NCBI RefSeq assembly: GCF_033807715.1
Contig: NC_084610.1
Coordinates: 2,985,001-3,049,000 of the forward strand
DNA length: 64,000 nt
From: Cololabis saira
Lineage: Eukaryota > Chordata > Actinopteri > Beloniformes > Belonidae
Direction of reading: 5' to 3'
Part shown: positions 1-10,699 of the stretch, one piece after another
Layout: every line of letters starts with the position of its first letter
Position numbering within the stretch: position 1 is the first letter of the stretch
Notes under the pieces: model-generated
Told to the model about the DNA's origin: nothing
Databases searched by the model: none
The model's input: the letters and a program-made list of their open reading frames with translations, nothing else
Position numbers and translations under genes: made by a program

Positions 1-690
1 CACGCATCTACATCTACCATCCTTCAGCAGTAACGACGGAGCCCACCGCCCGAGCGGCAGCCTCAGCCGACCTCCCCGGCCGCGGGGACGCGTCGGGATA
101 AATGATCACGCCGCGCTCGCTCGCTCTGGGCGCAGACCCAAGTAATCGATCCCTGATCCTGGCGGATCTAAACCTACTCTGTGCAAAATGAAGGATTTTC
201 TCTGTAAATACACACCATTTCTCTTACTATTACACGTACAGCTAGCTGAGTGTCTTCTTCTCCTCATTTGGTTGGGAGTTGCTATGCAGTCCCGCGGCCC
301 TCGCGGCCCACACGTACAAAACAGAATTTTTTTTGGCGGCCCACTAGATGGCGCTCGCGGCCCAAGTGTGGGCCGCGGCCCTATGGTTAAGAATCACTGC
401 TTTAGGGGTTATACTTTGTGACCGCGGTGTTTTTTTTTATTGTGCACTTAGAGAAAAAAGTCAAAATGTCGAGAAAAAAGTTGAAATACAATTCGACTTT
501 TTTTGCGAAATTGTACTTCATTAATCCCGACTTTTCGACTTTTTTCTCGACATTTTTCTTGACATTTCAACTTTTTTCTCTACATTTTTCTCGACATTTC
601 CACTTTTTCCTCGAAATGCATAATGAATAAAAAATCTTCCTCCTCTAAAATATTTTAATTTTTCTCTTGCCCTGACACTCTTCCATACAT
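1..690. other. Non-genic left edge with repeat fragments
   Basis: No gene is recognised. Bases 1-180 are CpG-rich and unidentified. About 285-415 is a GCGGCCC-rich stretch resembling the end of a hAT-type element. About 440-650 holds tandem, partly inverted copies of a roughly 20-bp motif (TCGAGAAAAAAGTCGAAATG). The same motif recurs near 35.8, 37.8, 60.8 and 61.1 kb. Confidence 0.5.
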
Positions 691-704
691 GTAGGTCCTA
701 CTTT

Positions 705-2092
705 GTTCTGCGGTGGTTTTCCATACTTTTAGATTATATTTTGTCCTGCGGTGGTTTTCCATACTTTTAGATTATATCTTGTTCCAACGTGGTTTTCCAT
801 ACTTTTAGATTATATCTTGTTCCGCGGTGGTTTTCCATACTTTTAGATTATATTTTGTTCCGTGGTGGTTTTCCATACTTTTAGATTATATTTTGTTCCG
901 CGGTGGTTTTCCATACTTTTAGATTATATTTTGTCCCGGGGTGGTTTTCCATACTTTTAGATTATATTTTGTCCCGCGGTGGTTTTCCATACTTTTTGAT
1001 TATATTTTGTCCCGCGGTGGTTTTCCATACTTTTAGATTATATTTTGTCCCGCGGTGGTTTTCCATACTTTTAGATTATATTTTGTTCCGTGGTGGTTTT
1101 CCATACTTTTAGATTATATTTTGTTCCGCTGTGGTTTTCCATACTTTTAGATTATATTTTTTCCCGGGGTGGTTTTCCATACTTTTAGATTATATTTTGT
1201 CCCGCGGTGGTTTTCCATACTTTTTGATTATATTTTGTCCCGCGGTGGTTTTCCATACTTTTAGATTATATTTTGTCCCGCGGTGGTTTTCCATACTTTT
1301 AGATTATATTTTGTCCCGCGGTGGTTTTCCATACTTTTAGATTATATTTTGTTCCGCGGTGGTTTTCCATACTTTTAGATTATATTTTGTTCCGCGGTGG
1401 TTTTCCATACTTTTAGATTATATTTTGTCCCACGGTGGTTTTCCATACTTTTAGATTATATTTTGTCCCGCGGTGGTTTTCCATACTTTTAGATTATATT
1501 TTGTTCCGCTGTGGTTTTCCATACTTTTAGATTATATTTTGTTCCGCGGTGGTTTTCCATACTTTTAGATTATATTTTGTCCCGGGGTGGTTTTCCATAC
1601 TTTTAGATTATATTTTGTTCCGCGGTGGTTTTCCATACTTTTAGATTATATTTTGTTCCGCGGTGGTTTTCCATACATTTAGATTATATTTTGTCCCGGG
1701 GTGGTTTTCCATACTTTTAGATTATATTTTGTCCCGGGGTGGTTTTCCATACTTTTAGATTATATTTTGTCCCGCGGTGGTTTTCCATACGTTTAGATTA
1801 TATTTTGTTCCGCGGTGGTTTTCCATACTTTTAGATTATATTTTGTCCCGCGGTGGTTTTCCATACTTTTAGATTATATTTTGTCCCGGGGTGGTTTTCC
1901 ATACTTTTAGATTATATTTTGTCCCGCGGTGGTTTTCCATACTTTTAGATTATATTTTGTCCCGGGGTGGTTTTCCATACTTTTAGATTATATTTTGTCC
2001 CGCGGTGGTTTTCCATACTTTTAGATTATATTTTGTCCCGGAGTGGTTTTCCATACTTTTAGATTATATTTTGTCCCGCGGTGGTTTTCCAT
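705..2092. repeat. 38-bp tandem satellite, about 36-37 units
   Basis: An uninterrupted head-to-tail array whose unit begins GTGGTTTTCCATACTTTTAG and ends TTGTCCCGCG. Most variation sits in the C/G box between units (CCGCGG, CCGGGG, CCGTGG, CCGCTG). Three units (114 bp) leave no stop, so false open frames arise. A 228-bp block (six units) starting near 903 is repeated starting near 1131, shown by shared rare variants (CTTTTTGAT at 991 and 1219; CCCGGGG at 935 and 1163). Confidence 0.97.
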
Positions 2093-2362
2093 TATTATAT
2101 TTATCCTAATCAGCTCCATATTTGTAGTCACATTGGTTTGGTTAACCCTAACGTATAAAAACGTTTTAAAAAACATATATCAATTGAATATATCTATTAT
2201 GTAGTGCATGTGAAATAGTAACTACATTTTATAGAGATGATGTATGTTAAGGAATTGTAAATATGTTTATTTATTTAGGATATCATGTAACTGACTGATG
2301 TATTCACAGTGATTCAATATAAGTTGTAAATGTGCCTGTGTACGGTTTATTTTAATATTTAC
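2093..2362. other. AT-rich spacer, nothing recognised
   Basis: Ordinary AT-rich sequence between the satellite and the next inverted-repeat element. No coding or RNA signal is seen. Confidence 0.5.
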
Positions 2363-2994
2363 TAGGCCCTCCAGAAAAACGCGATTACGCGATCGCATAA
2401 TTCATTGCATAATCAGCCAAATGGCGCAGATTACGCGGGGATAGATTTATTCCTAAAAGGGCGCATATTTCCCGCGATAATTGCATATGTCCGCGCTGAA
2501 TATGCAATTATGCGGGGATTATGCGGGGCTCGCTTGATTTCCGCACATTTTCGCATAAAGTTTGGAAAAGGGGGAAGTGTGAGTGACATGTCGGGACTCG
2601 GGACGCCCGGTCGCATCGTGCGGGACCCGCCCGGGGACCTCCGCACCTCTCGCAGAAGCCGCCACCTCCCCAAACAGCAGCTCTCACCCGCGGGGGTGAG
2701 AGGTACAGGGAGTGCCGTCTCCGCCGAGCCCCCAGCTTGCGCGGTGGGCGCGGCTGCCGGTGGACTCAGGATCCGCGCTGACCGCGTACCACTGCGCCCG
2801 CTGCGCACGCTCCCATCCACTTGGGGATCTTGGCGGCGGACGTGGGGTGACAGCTCTGGCTCGTCCCCTCACCGCGCCGGTGCGCCCGGCAATCACCCGA
2901 GCACCGAGCCGCGGGCTGGAGGGGAGAGACCAGGCGGGGACCGGCCTCCGGGCCGCCACCGCCCCTCTCCACCTGCGCTCTCCTTTTTTTTTTC

Positions 2995-3238
2995 GTCTAC
3001 GACCTCAGATCAGACGAGACAGCCCGCTGAATTAAGCATAGCCTATTACTAAACGGAGGACAAAAAACTAACAAGGATTCCCTCAGTACAATCAGCATTC
3101 TTTTAATCTGTGTTCTTATGTATTGAGTGTTGTATGTTTTTATCATGGACCTCGAGTCTGACTAATAAACGACGATGATGATGATGATGATGATGAGTAG
3201 CGGCGAGCGAAGAGGGAAGGGCTCAGCGCCGAATCCGC
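2995..3238 (+). pseudogene. Degraded 28S rRNA 5' end with adjoining ITS2-like DNA
   Basis: From about 3000 the sequence follows the start of vertebrate large-subunit rRNA: the CTCAGATCAGACG start, CCCGCTGAATTAAGCAT, CGGAGGA, ACTAACAAGGATTCCCTCAG, then GCGGCGAGCGAAGAGGG and CAGCGCCGAATCC. It carries small indels (a missing T in GAATTTAAG, an added GCC) and is split by a 107-bp insertion. The preceding GC-rich stretch, about 2600-2992 and ending TTTCGTCTACGA, is placed like ITS2. I see no 5.8S. It is a non-functional copy away from an rDNA array. Confidence 0.88.
3089..3195 (+). mobile_element. LINE-type 3' tail inserted in the 28S fragment
   Basis: About 107 bp ending AATAAAC followed by (GAT)n interrupts the 28S sequence exactly between CCCTCAGTA and AGTAGCGGCG. 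AGTA is duplicated on both sides (3085-3088 and 3196-3199). The AATAAA-plus-microsatellite end is typical of 5'-truncated non-LTR retrotransposons. The family is not assigned. Confidence 0.75.
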
Positions 3239-3453
3239 AACTTCCTGCATATTTTGCATATTTTGCAATTTTCCGCATATTCCACGACTTCCCGCATATT
3301 CCGCAACTTCCAGCATATTCCGCAATTTCACCGCATAAAAGCACATAAAAAACCCGCACATTTAATCGCATAATAAATGATTTTAGCCCGCATAATCAAT
3401 TATTTTAGCCCGCAGAATCAAGGATTTTTGCCCGCGTTTTTCTGGAGGGTCTA

Positions 3454-5749
3454 ATTTACTGTTCAAAAGCACAATATCTTTAACGGTTTACTTCCTTTTT
3501 TTGTATGAAACTTTATTTCAAAACGGTTTACTTCCACGTCCATAGCAAGAGGAATCAATGACATCACATCTGCGATCGGGGCACTCGTCACGTGATCAGG
3601 ATCTCTGCTCGTCACTCTATGACGTGACATTTTTTGAGTTTTATTGTTTGTCTTCATTTCACACATTCCGTTATTTGCTGCATTTTTTCTCAGTTTCCAC
3701 TTTTGTGTTTTTGTGTTTTTATGGCAGTTTGTTATCTTCTCTATTCTCTTACTTTGTTTTATTGGTCTTGCATTCATTTCTTTCATTTAATATCTCTTTT
3801 TTCACATTTCAGTAATATTTTTGGACCCTCTTATCTTGTGATGATTTTTTTTGCATCATAAAAGCTTCCCTTTCTGGATGTTTAAGGAGATTTATGTTCT
3901 GCTTTTTTCTTTTTACGCTTGCAATACTGTGTTTGTGTTCTGTCTCCATCAGTTTGAGGTATTTCTGTTTCTTCTAGTCGCTCTTTAATGTACATTTGCC
4001 TTCTCTGTACCCATTCATGCTTATTTCACTTCTCTTGTTCCGGTTTTCTGTCTAAATCTGGTTGTTGTGACTCGCTGTGTCACTGTTTTCCTCACGTGGT
4101 TGACGTGTTTCATTTGTAGTTGTTTCTCCTTTGAGTTGATTGAGCTCTGCTGCAATGGCCAATGCCGAAACAATGTCCAAACATTTGCCCTTTGTTTTAT
4201 TTGACAACCTTTTGTTTCATTGGTAGGATCCAACCAAAGGTTCGCCCTCACCTTATGTATTTTGGCCTGGAGAAGATGAGTTTGAGAACACTGAACTGGA
4301 TTTCCAGCTCAACCTAGAAAAGCACCGGTTGTTTCGAACGGCTCATGTTGGTGTCATTCAATAAACGTCTGCTCTTAATCCATGCAATCTTGTCGCTGAT
4401 GCTCTCAGTATACTTGATGTCATTAATATCCACATGCTCTATTGAAGGTGAAATTAAATTGTACAAATAAAAACGTATTTATAGAAACATGCATTTATCA
4501 CAGTTGCATAAACTTGCATGCATCTCACCTCTCTTTTCATTGGGTGCCATGGCAACCAGACAAGTATGCTCTTCAGGAGCTCTTATGCCGGCTGGAGCTT
4601 TAATGAGAAACGCAGCTTGCCAAGATGTGGACTTAATTCAAGCAGCTTATAAGCAGATTCTTCCATGTGCCCCCTCTTTTTTTTGTTTTCAATTTTAGCT
4701 GTCATCATCCAGTTTTACGCAGCTTCGTATCCCTGCAGGATTTAAAACCCCACTTCCAAAAAGGCTGGGATGCTAAAGTAGAATGCAAATCCCAGAAACC
4801 CATATTTTATTCACAATAGACCAGAAAATTAAGGTTTCCATTGAGAAAAATTTACAATCTGAAGAACAAATGAGAGTACTCCTGAAATGAATAACAACAC
4901 CACATTAAGTGTGATGTTTATCACAGTGCAGCATCCCCTCATCTATAAACATCTGGTAACTATGGTGAGCAGTTACTGCTCAACTTTGCCCTTAAACCTG
5001 TATCTACCTTTCAGCATTGACATTTTCTTTCCAGATCTGCAAGCTGCACATCTCATTGGCGCTAAAAGACTTCCAAACCATCAGAGATGCAGGATTTTAA
5101 CCAGAGTGCTGGTAACAAGTTGGATGGTATCTCTACTCTTTAGTCCAGCGATAGCAAGACACAAGTTTGGGCAATTAAAGCAAAAGAAAGGATACTTTCA
5201 AGATAAAACAGAAAATAAAAGTAACCACAAAACAACAGTCCTCACAATAAAAGAGCACAAGTAAGACTAAGACTTAGAGAGAATATAAGAAGACTCGTGG
5301 TCACGTTTTTAGGTTTGGCTGATAACTGTATGACATTTTTGTTTTTGTAATTGCATTACAGAAAATCACAATATTCTAATTTTCTGTGACAGTCAGAAAT
5401 GACATAGCATGATTAAAAAAAAGTGGGTTGCCGTAGCGAGAGTTTACGACTGGGGTGAAGTTTTTTGTAGCACATTGGGTAATATCACATAAAGCAGAAA
5501 AGTGTATAATTATGGGCTTGGACTTTTGTTTAGTGGCCGGCTCAGCCAATGGTGAGTGGTCATCAGTTACAGGGCTTAGCTAAGCATCCAGCAGCTGGTG
5601 GAAATCCAGTGTCAGCTGAACGCAGTGGGGATTCCTGATTTAGCCATAAATGGTCACCAAATCTGTGGTCCTGTGGTCCGGATCACTGCAGTATCTGCTG
5701 TCTACATCTGTTTCTATCCCTGTAGTACACCAGCTAACCGCTGTATCTG
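3454..5749. other. Non-genic stretch
   Basis: No gene is recognised on either strand; open frames here are short and composition-biased. AACGGTTTACTTCC occurs twice (about 3482 and 3524). The only clear repeat is the MITE half at 5318-5395. Confidence 0.5.
5318..5395 (+). repeat. Partial copy (right end) of the TA-flanked palindromic MITE
   Basis: The sequence TGTATGACATTTTTG... through CACAATATTCTAATTTTC matches the right end of the complete copies at 14355, 21074, 31984 and 56573. The left half is missing and the terminal CTGTGACAGTC is diverged. Confidence 0.8.
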
Positions 5750-6374
5750 TGACTACGTTTACATGCAGTCAAAATTCGGGTTATTGCTAATATTCCGGTT
5801 ACTGAAACATTCAGAATATTCCGTTTACATGGTGATTAATCATTCAGGATATCTGGATCAAACCAGCGACGCACGGAGAACGTGATGACACAATTCCCGT
5901 CATTTCCGCTTCTTCTTCCTGTATCCAAATTAAAAACAAATGCTGCTTCACACAACTTTTCTCTCACCTTCTTGTAAATCTTCTTTCCCGGTACTTTCTA
6001 CCGTCTACAAATGCAGAAATGTTCATATCCTTCATTACATTTATGAAGTGATTAGTCTCCTCCTGGTCTTGGTTTCTCCGTGTTTAGAAGAACTTCCTGG
6101 ACTCAAAAGACCAGGATTCCTTGTGAACAGAGCATGTGCAGAAAACAGATTCCTGTTCCGTTTGATGGGGATATTCCGTTTGGTGTTTACATGACCCAAT
6201 ATTCAGGTTTTAAAAGGAGTAACACAGGGGTCATATTGGGGTTTTTAAAAACCTGAATATGAGCAAATTCGGGTTATTCAAAGGGGTTATTGGTGTTTAC
6301 ATGGCCGTGCAAATTCAGGTTATTGCCAATATTCAGGTTTTAAAAGGATTATTGATGCATGGAAACACAGTGTG
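5750..6374. mobile_element. Palindromic MITE-like element
   Basis: It begins TGACTACGTTTACATGCA and ends with a diverged inverse near TGCATGGAAACACA. The interior repeats short motifs in both orientations (TTCGGGTTATT, AATATTCAGGTTTTAAAA, GTGTTTACATG). The exact ends are uncertain and no target duplication was confirmed. Confidence 0.5.
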
Positions 6375-6447
6375 TGTCTCTCCTCCATCTGTTCTTCATT
6401 CTCTCAGTCTGATCTCTCTTTTCCTGCTCTACTCGCTGGTCTCCAGC

Positions 6448-6690
6448 AGGAGGTCCCCCCTTATGATCCAGGTCCTGGTCCAGGTTTCTCCTTATGATCC
6501 AGGTCCTGGTCCAGGTTTCTTCCTCCTAAAGGGGAGTTTTTCTTGCCACTGTTTGGCTTAAGGTTTTTCTCCCACTAGGGGAGTTTTTACCTGCCATTGT
6601 TTATGTAATAATTGCTCGGGGGTTCATGTTCTGCTCTCTGGAAAGATCCTAGAGACAACTTGCGTTGTAATAAATGCTATATAAATTTAA
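6448..6690 (+). repeat. Teleost retroposon 3' end
   Basis: It carries the recurring block CTCCTAAAGGGGAGTTTTTC, CCCACTAGGGGAGTTTTTAC, TAATAATTGCTCGGGGG and a tail reading GCTATATAAAT. Other copies in this window are at 16264-16637 (+), 29284-29590 (-) and within 38060-38230 (-). A 30-bp sub-block (CTTATGATCCAGGTCCTGGT) is duplicated in this copy only. Confidence 0.85.
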
Positions 6691-7271
6691 AAAATCAGCT
6701 GATGGAGCTGTTAGCCACAGCTAACTGGGATTGACAGAATGTGGGCGTGTTCCAGCTTCCTGGGCCTGTTTGTTGTTCCCATCGTCAACATTTCATCACG
6801 TAGTACAGAGGGGGAAAAACCTTCAGAAAAAACTCACAAGGGTTTTTCCAGATGTTTTTGTGAGTTATTGCTGCACCTCGTGGGTGTTTCTACTCGTTGA
6901 TGAGACCCATGAACCCAACATGTTGCTGATCTGTTGCAAATTAACATAATTGGTTGTAAGAGGATCCCGCAGGTGCTTCTCTTTAGCACTCTACTTTCGT
7001 AAGCCTTTGTTGCCGGTATCACAGGTAATTAGAGAAATGAAACATTTAATATGATTTCTATGTTCTGTTGTTTTTTGTGATGTTTTATTTTCATTATACG
7101 AGGTACACAACGAAATTAAAAGCAGCACGGAGTGGTGTTTTCCTTCCAAAAAAAATGTTTAGTAAAGAGTAGAATAAGTATAAAATAAAATTGTACAAAA
7201 TAAAATAGAATAGACTCTGTAAAAAATGCTATATATAAAAAAAATGTGCAAAAGTATAGCAGTGCAAACAT
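6691..7271. other. Non-genic stretch
   Basis: No gene is recognised. About 7078-7140 (TTTTATTTTCATTATACGAG) recurs at 14178-14235, next to a GGAT microsatellite in the second copy. Confidence 0.45.
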
Positions 7272-7274
7272 ATA

Positions 7275-9897
7275 GGGGTGAATCCACAAAGAACAGATTG
7301 CGCCCGCAAATAGCGCTGTGAATTGCGCCGCATTTACGCCCACAATTTGCCCCGCTTTAAGGTCCTATTCACAAAAGATTTTGCTCTAATGATATGCCGG
7401 TGCAAACACGCCCATAAAGTTTTGGAGCTGAGTGCAATTTGCACTTGTCTGAGTGAGCGGAGCTGTTTCCAGTGTTCTCCATATTTCAGCACACAGATTG
7501 GTCCATAATGAAAACTGCAGAAATAAAAAATAAAGCGAGTGAAAATAAAACGCTGTGACGGTAACGGTAGGCTCAGCCTGTAAATCCTCAAGACACTGTG
7601 CGAAGAGCTCCGTTCCCTCTCCTCCCTCCTCCCTCAGTGCTGCTCAAGGCTGATTTATGGTTCCGCGTTAAATCGACGCAGAGCATATGGCTAAGGTTAC
7701 GCGGCGACGCGCGCCGTACAGTGCGCGTCGCCGCATCTTTCAGGCCCCTTTTGTGCGCAAGCAAGCTTTATAGATGAGGCCCCAGATCAGGATCTGACGG
7801 TAGTTCATGTTCTGTGTTTTGCTACACACACCTACAGGTCAGCTGTTAAACACACACATTCTAGATTTATATGTTTATATGGAGGAATTGTTTGTAATAA
7901 AGCAGCCCCTTATGTATGGATGAATCCTGAGTAGGGCTGGGCGATATGGCAAAAAAAGTGATCACGATTTTTTTTCCCATATTGAACGATCTCGATTTTT
8001 AATCACGATTTTTTTAAATCAGAAGATCCCCCCTCCCTTCTGGAATAAAATAGAAAGAAACCAGAGATTAGTTTTTTTTCTATTAACAAATAAAGCAAAT
8101 AGCATGTTTTAACAAGAGCCATATAGAAAATGGCACAACAAACAGGTAGTTTTAAGCCGTTTAAAAAGGTTTCAAATAGTTTTAGCAGACAAAAAAAAAT
8201 GTCATGATCATTTAAAATGTAAACCAACCAAAAAATGCGGTTGTTCACAGTTTTTCATTTATTTTGCCATTTTATTTTCACAATTGCATAGATAAAATTG
8301 CAATGACATTATTAACAACAAAAACAGTAAACTCATGAGTTGAGCCACTGTCAAGCAGCTGGCGATGCGGTTGCTTAAATTGACCAAAAGGTGGCTCTCT
8401 AACATCACAGTTTGTTTACTGTGCGTGACTCTGACGCTGGTTAGTAATTAAGAAGTTAAAACTCACTTAGCCAGCAGAAACGGCAGTAGGAGCATTTATT
8501 AAATTTATTAACTGTAGTACGGCTATTATGAGAGGTTATTTCTCACAGTATTAGCCTAAAGGGACTAAGGCTGATTTATGGTCCCGCGTTACACCAACGC
8601 AGAGCCTACGGCGTAGGGTACGCGGCGACGCACACCGTACGGCGCACGTCGCAACGCGGTTAGGCTTTCTTTTTAATACAAACTGATTAAACTGATTACA
8701 TTCTGTAGTGGATAGCCTGAGTAATAAGGACGTACCGTTTTTATGGTGACAAAAGAATCATCTGCTGAGCTCTGCTTGTTGCCTCCGACACATTCACTCC
8801 GCTGAGCGCGCACACACACACACACACACGCACATGCACGCACGCACACACCCATGTCGGGGCCGCGGAGTTTCTCCCGGTGATCCGTAATTTGTGTACA
8901 AGCAGAGCGAATCACAACTTTAATGAGTGCGGTTCAGTTTGACATTATTGTCAGTCTATGAGAAAAACATTTAATTTTATTAAAATCGAAAAATAATATT
9001 TATAGGCTAAAAAAATAAGCGTCATTAAAGTAGCCGGCTGGACCTAATCGAGTAGTCAGCTATATGGCCGGCGCTTGTGGAAAGCCCTGCTTTAAGGAAC
9101 GGACCAGAATTATGCATGGAATGATGAATAAACGTAAAACACAGAGCTACGTCTCCCGTCTGGATCCTTACCGACTGCCGCGGCATCTCATGCGCATGAT
9201 CAATTAATGCAGACAGCGCAGTGCCAGGAAAGCGGGTTGTGATTGGTTGTCGTGCACTTTGCTGCAGCATGTTTTGCACGTGATCGAGAAAGTAGACCCA
9301 CAGCTGATCACCGTGATCGAACTTAATTTGATCGCGATCACAAATCGAGATCGTATAATCGCCCAGCCCTAATCCTGAGCTCCGTTCTGTTATTTTTATT
9401 TTTAAATCCGAGATAAGTCCACAACCCCACTTGATCTGACTGTTTACAGTCATGTCTGACTGTAGATTTCACCCTTAATATCATTCAGTATCACACAGGC
9501 TTGAATGATATTGAAGAGAGAGAGAAACAGAGACAGAGGGGGAGTGAGGAGTGAGGAGTGAGTTTGCGCGCAGTTTAATACACGCTTCTGAAACACGGTA
9601 TTTGCTCCACTATTTTTGCGTGTGGCAAATAGCCCTGTCCTTTGTGAATTAGACGGTTTTTGCAATGAGGCTTATTTGCATAGAAAGGGGGCAATTTTGC
9701 GTCGAATGTATGAATATTACCTAATTTACATGCATGCAAATGGCACAGGCGCACCATGACACTATTTGCTTGGCAGCGCAGTTTGTGTTGCAATTCGCCC
9801 TTTGCTGGTGCTTTGTGAATTAGACGCTCTCTTTTTGTGTCATTTGCACCGGTTTAGCGGCCGCAAAAGCCGCGCAATCCTTTTGTGGATTTACCCC
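7275..9897. mobile_element. Outer TIR element (Harbinger-like?) split by a hAT insertion
   Basis: The left end GGGGTGAATCCACAAAGA and the right end, inverse of GGGGTAAATCCACAAAAG, form terminal inverted repeats flanked by ATA on both sides (7272-7274, 9898-9900). A 3-bp duplication would fit PIF/Harbinger, but that is inference. The interior shares inverted GCGC-rich and GTGAATTAGACG motifs and has no transposase. A 1,440-bp hAT element occupies 7932-9371. Confidence 0.75.
7932..9371. mobile_element. Non-autonomous hAT element with 8-bp TSD
   Basis: Perfect termini TAGGGCTGGGCGAT and ATCGCCCAGCCCTA are flanked by an exact 8-bp duplication ATCCTGAG (7924-7931 and 9372-9379), diagnostic of hAT. 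The interior is non-coding, with mirrored GATCACGATTTTT/AAATCGAGATCG ends, a (CA)n tract near 8813 and a CpG-rich hairpin fragment at about 8570-8665. No transposase remains. Confidence 0.93.
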
Positions 9898-9900
9898 ATA

Positions 9901-10176
9901 GTGAGCAGAGGTTCCCCTGTTGTAACATGGTGCATGGGCTTCCTATTGATGGCAATGTTCAAATTATGCACTAATTACCTCAATCTTTTTTTTTTGTAAT
10001 ATACGGTAGATTAAAAAAAAAGAAACAAAAGTAGCTAAAAACTAAGATTATATGTTGTCCAGCGACTGTCCTGATTTTTAAAGGTCTGCTTTGGCCACAG
10101 CAGACCTCAGTTAGTGTCTGATTTGTGTTTTTATAAGTTTTGTTTATTAAAGAACACCCAGTGACCCTACTTGCAA
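9901..10176. other. Non-genic stretch upstream of the duplicated block
   Basis: Nothing is recognised apart from poly-A/T tracts. A (GGAT)n microsatellite follows at about 10190-10225. Confidence 0.45.
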
Positions 10177-10613
10177 TCAGCGGGTACAGATGATGGATGG
10201 ATGGATGGATGGATGGATGGATGGATAGATATATAAATAACTCAAGTTTCTTCTGTCATTGTTGTTGGAACTGATGTTCAAAGAAGTTCAAAGGTCTTAC
10301 AAAACCAAATTTCTCCAGTATGCTCCTGCTGTTCAGCCGATATGTGATTTCTGCACATCCTTTCTTTCGCCTCAAATAAACACATGGGTCGTTGACCCAA
10401 CGGAGCTAAAATGTCCACCCCAGATGGGACTTGAACCCACAATCCCTGGCTTAGGAGGCCAGTGCCTTATCCATTAGGCCACTGGGGCCGTGATGGGACT
10501 GATATGTGCACCTCACATGTGAAAACAGGTGTTTCCCAATCCTGTGTTTGCAGGTGGAAGAGCTCGTTCCTGCTCAGCCTGGTGTTGGGCCTGCCCGTCA
10601 TGGGCCTCACGAT
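10177..10613. repeat. Duplicated block, copy 1 (tRNA-Arg plus exon scrap)
   Basis: From the (GGAT)n tract through CTCAAGTTTCTTCTGTC, the tRNA-Arg, CACATGTGAAAACA and the first about 58 bases of an atp7b exon, this block matches the end of the intron before the exon at 15868. In copy 2 (14232-14935 plus 15834-15925) the same block is interrupted by a MITE at 14355-14716 and an element at 14928-15833. Confidence 0.88.
10416..10488 (-). tRNA. tRNA-Arg (anticodon CCT)
   Basis: Read on the - strand, 73 nt fold as a full cloverleaf: acceptor GCCCCAG/CTGGGGT, D arm GCCT-AATGGATA-AGGC, anticodon arm CTGGC-CTCCTAA-GCCAG (CCT), T arm GTGGG-TTCAAGT-CCCAT. A run of four T on the transcribed strand lies a few bases downstream (10408-10411), a possible Pol III stop. 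It lies in the duplicated block, antisense to atp7b. Confidence 0.92.
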
Positions 10614-10624
10614 GAATAAAATAT
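10554..10624 (+). pseudogene. Duplicated 5' fragment of the atp7b TM1 exon
   Basis: About 58 bases nearly identical to the start of the exon at 15868, with the same preceding pyrimidine tract and CAG acceptor. They would encode [14 protein letters not shown] TM1 residues, then diverge and stop at TAG (10622-10624). An AATAAA hexamer lies at 10615-10620 and no donor follows. It sits upstream of the MBD5 exon, out of order for a functional exon, so it is a partial duplication. Confidence 0.85.
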
Positions 10625-10699
10625 AGGTTTATGAGATTTGAAAACCACTCTGTTCTGTACTTTTCCTCTTAATTTTCCTGATGGTGTTCCTATTTCCAG

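Larger units (their letters stand above)
2363..3453. mobile_element. TIR element (hAT-like, tentative) carrying captured rDNA
   Basis: The ends are inverted: TAGGCCCTCCAGAAAAACGCG-like on the left and its complement ending CTGGAGGGTCTA on the right. Both subterminal regions are rich in CGCATAA-type motifs in opposite orientations. ATTTAC occurs immediately outside both ends, a probable imperfect target-site duplication. The interior is not transposase but a GC-rich block matching ITS2 and the start of 28S rRNA. The family assignment is inference. Confidence 0.75.

Noticed and set aside
903..1340. Repetitive open frames encoding MVFHTFRLYF-type proteins
   Set aside because: They are the 38-bp satellite read in frame; ends are set by point variants, and there is no start or stop context.
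705..2092. CRISPR-like array of 38-bp repeats
   Set aside because: Units are directly adjacent without unique spacers, and the genome is a vertebrate's.
2405..3052. 215-codon GC-rich open frame
   Set aside because: It overlaps ITS2 and 28S rDNA sequence on the same strand; coding appearance comes from GC content.
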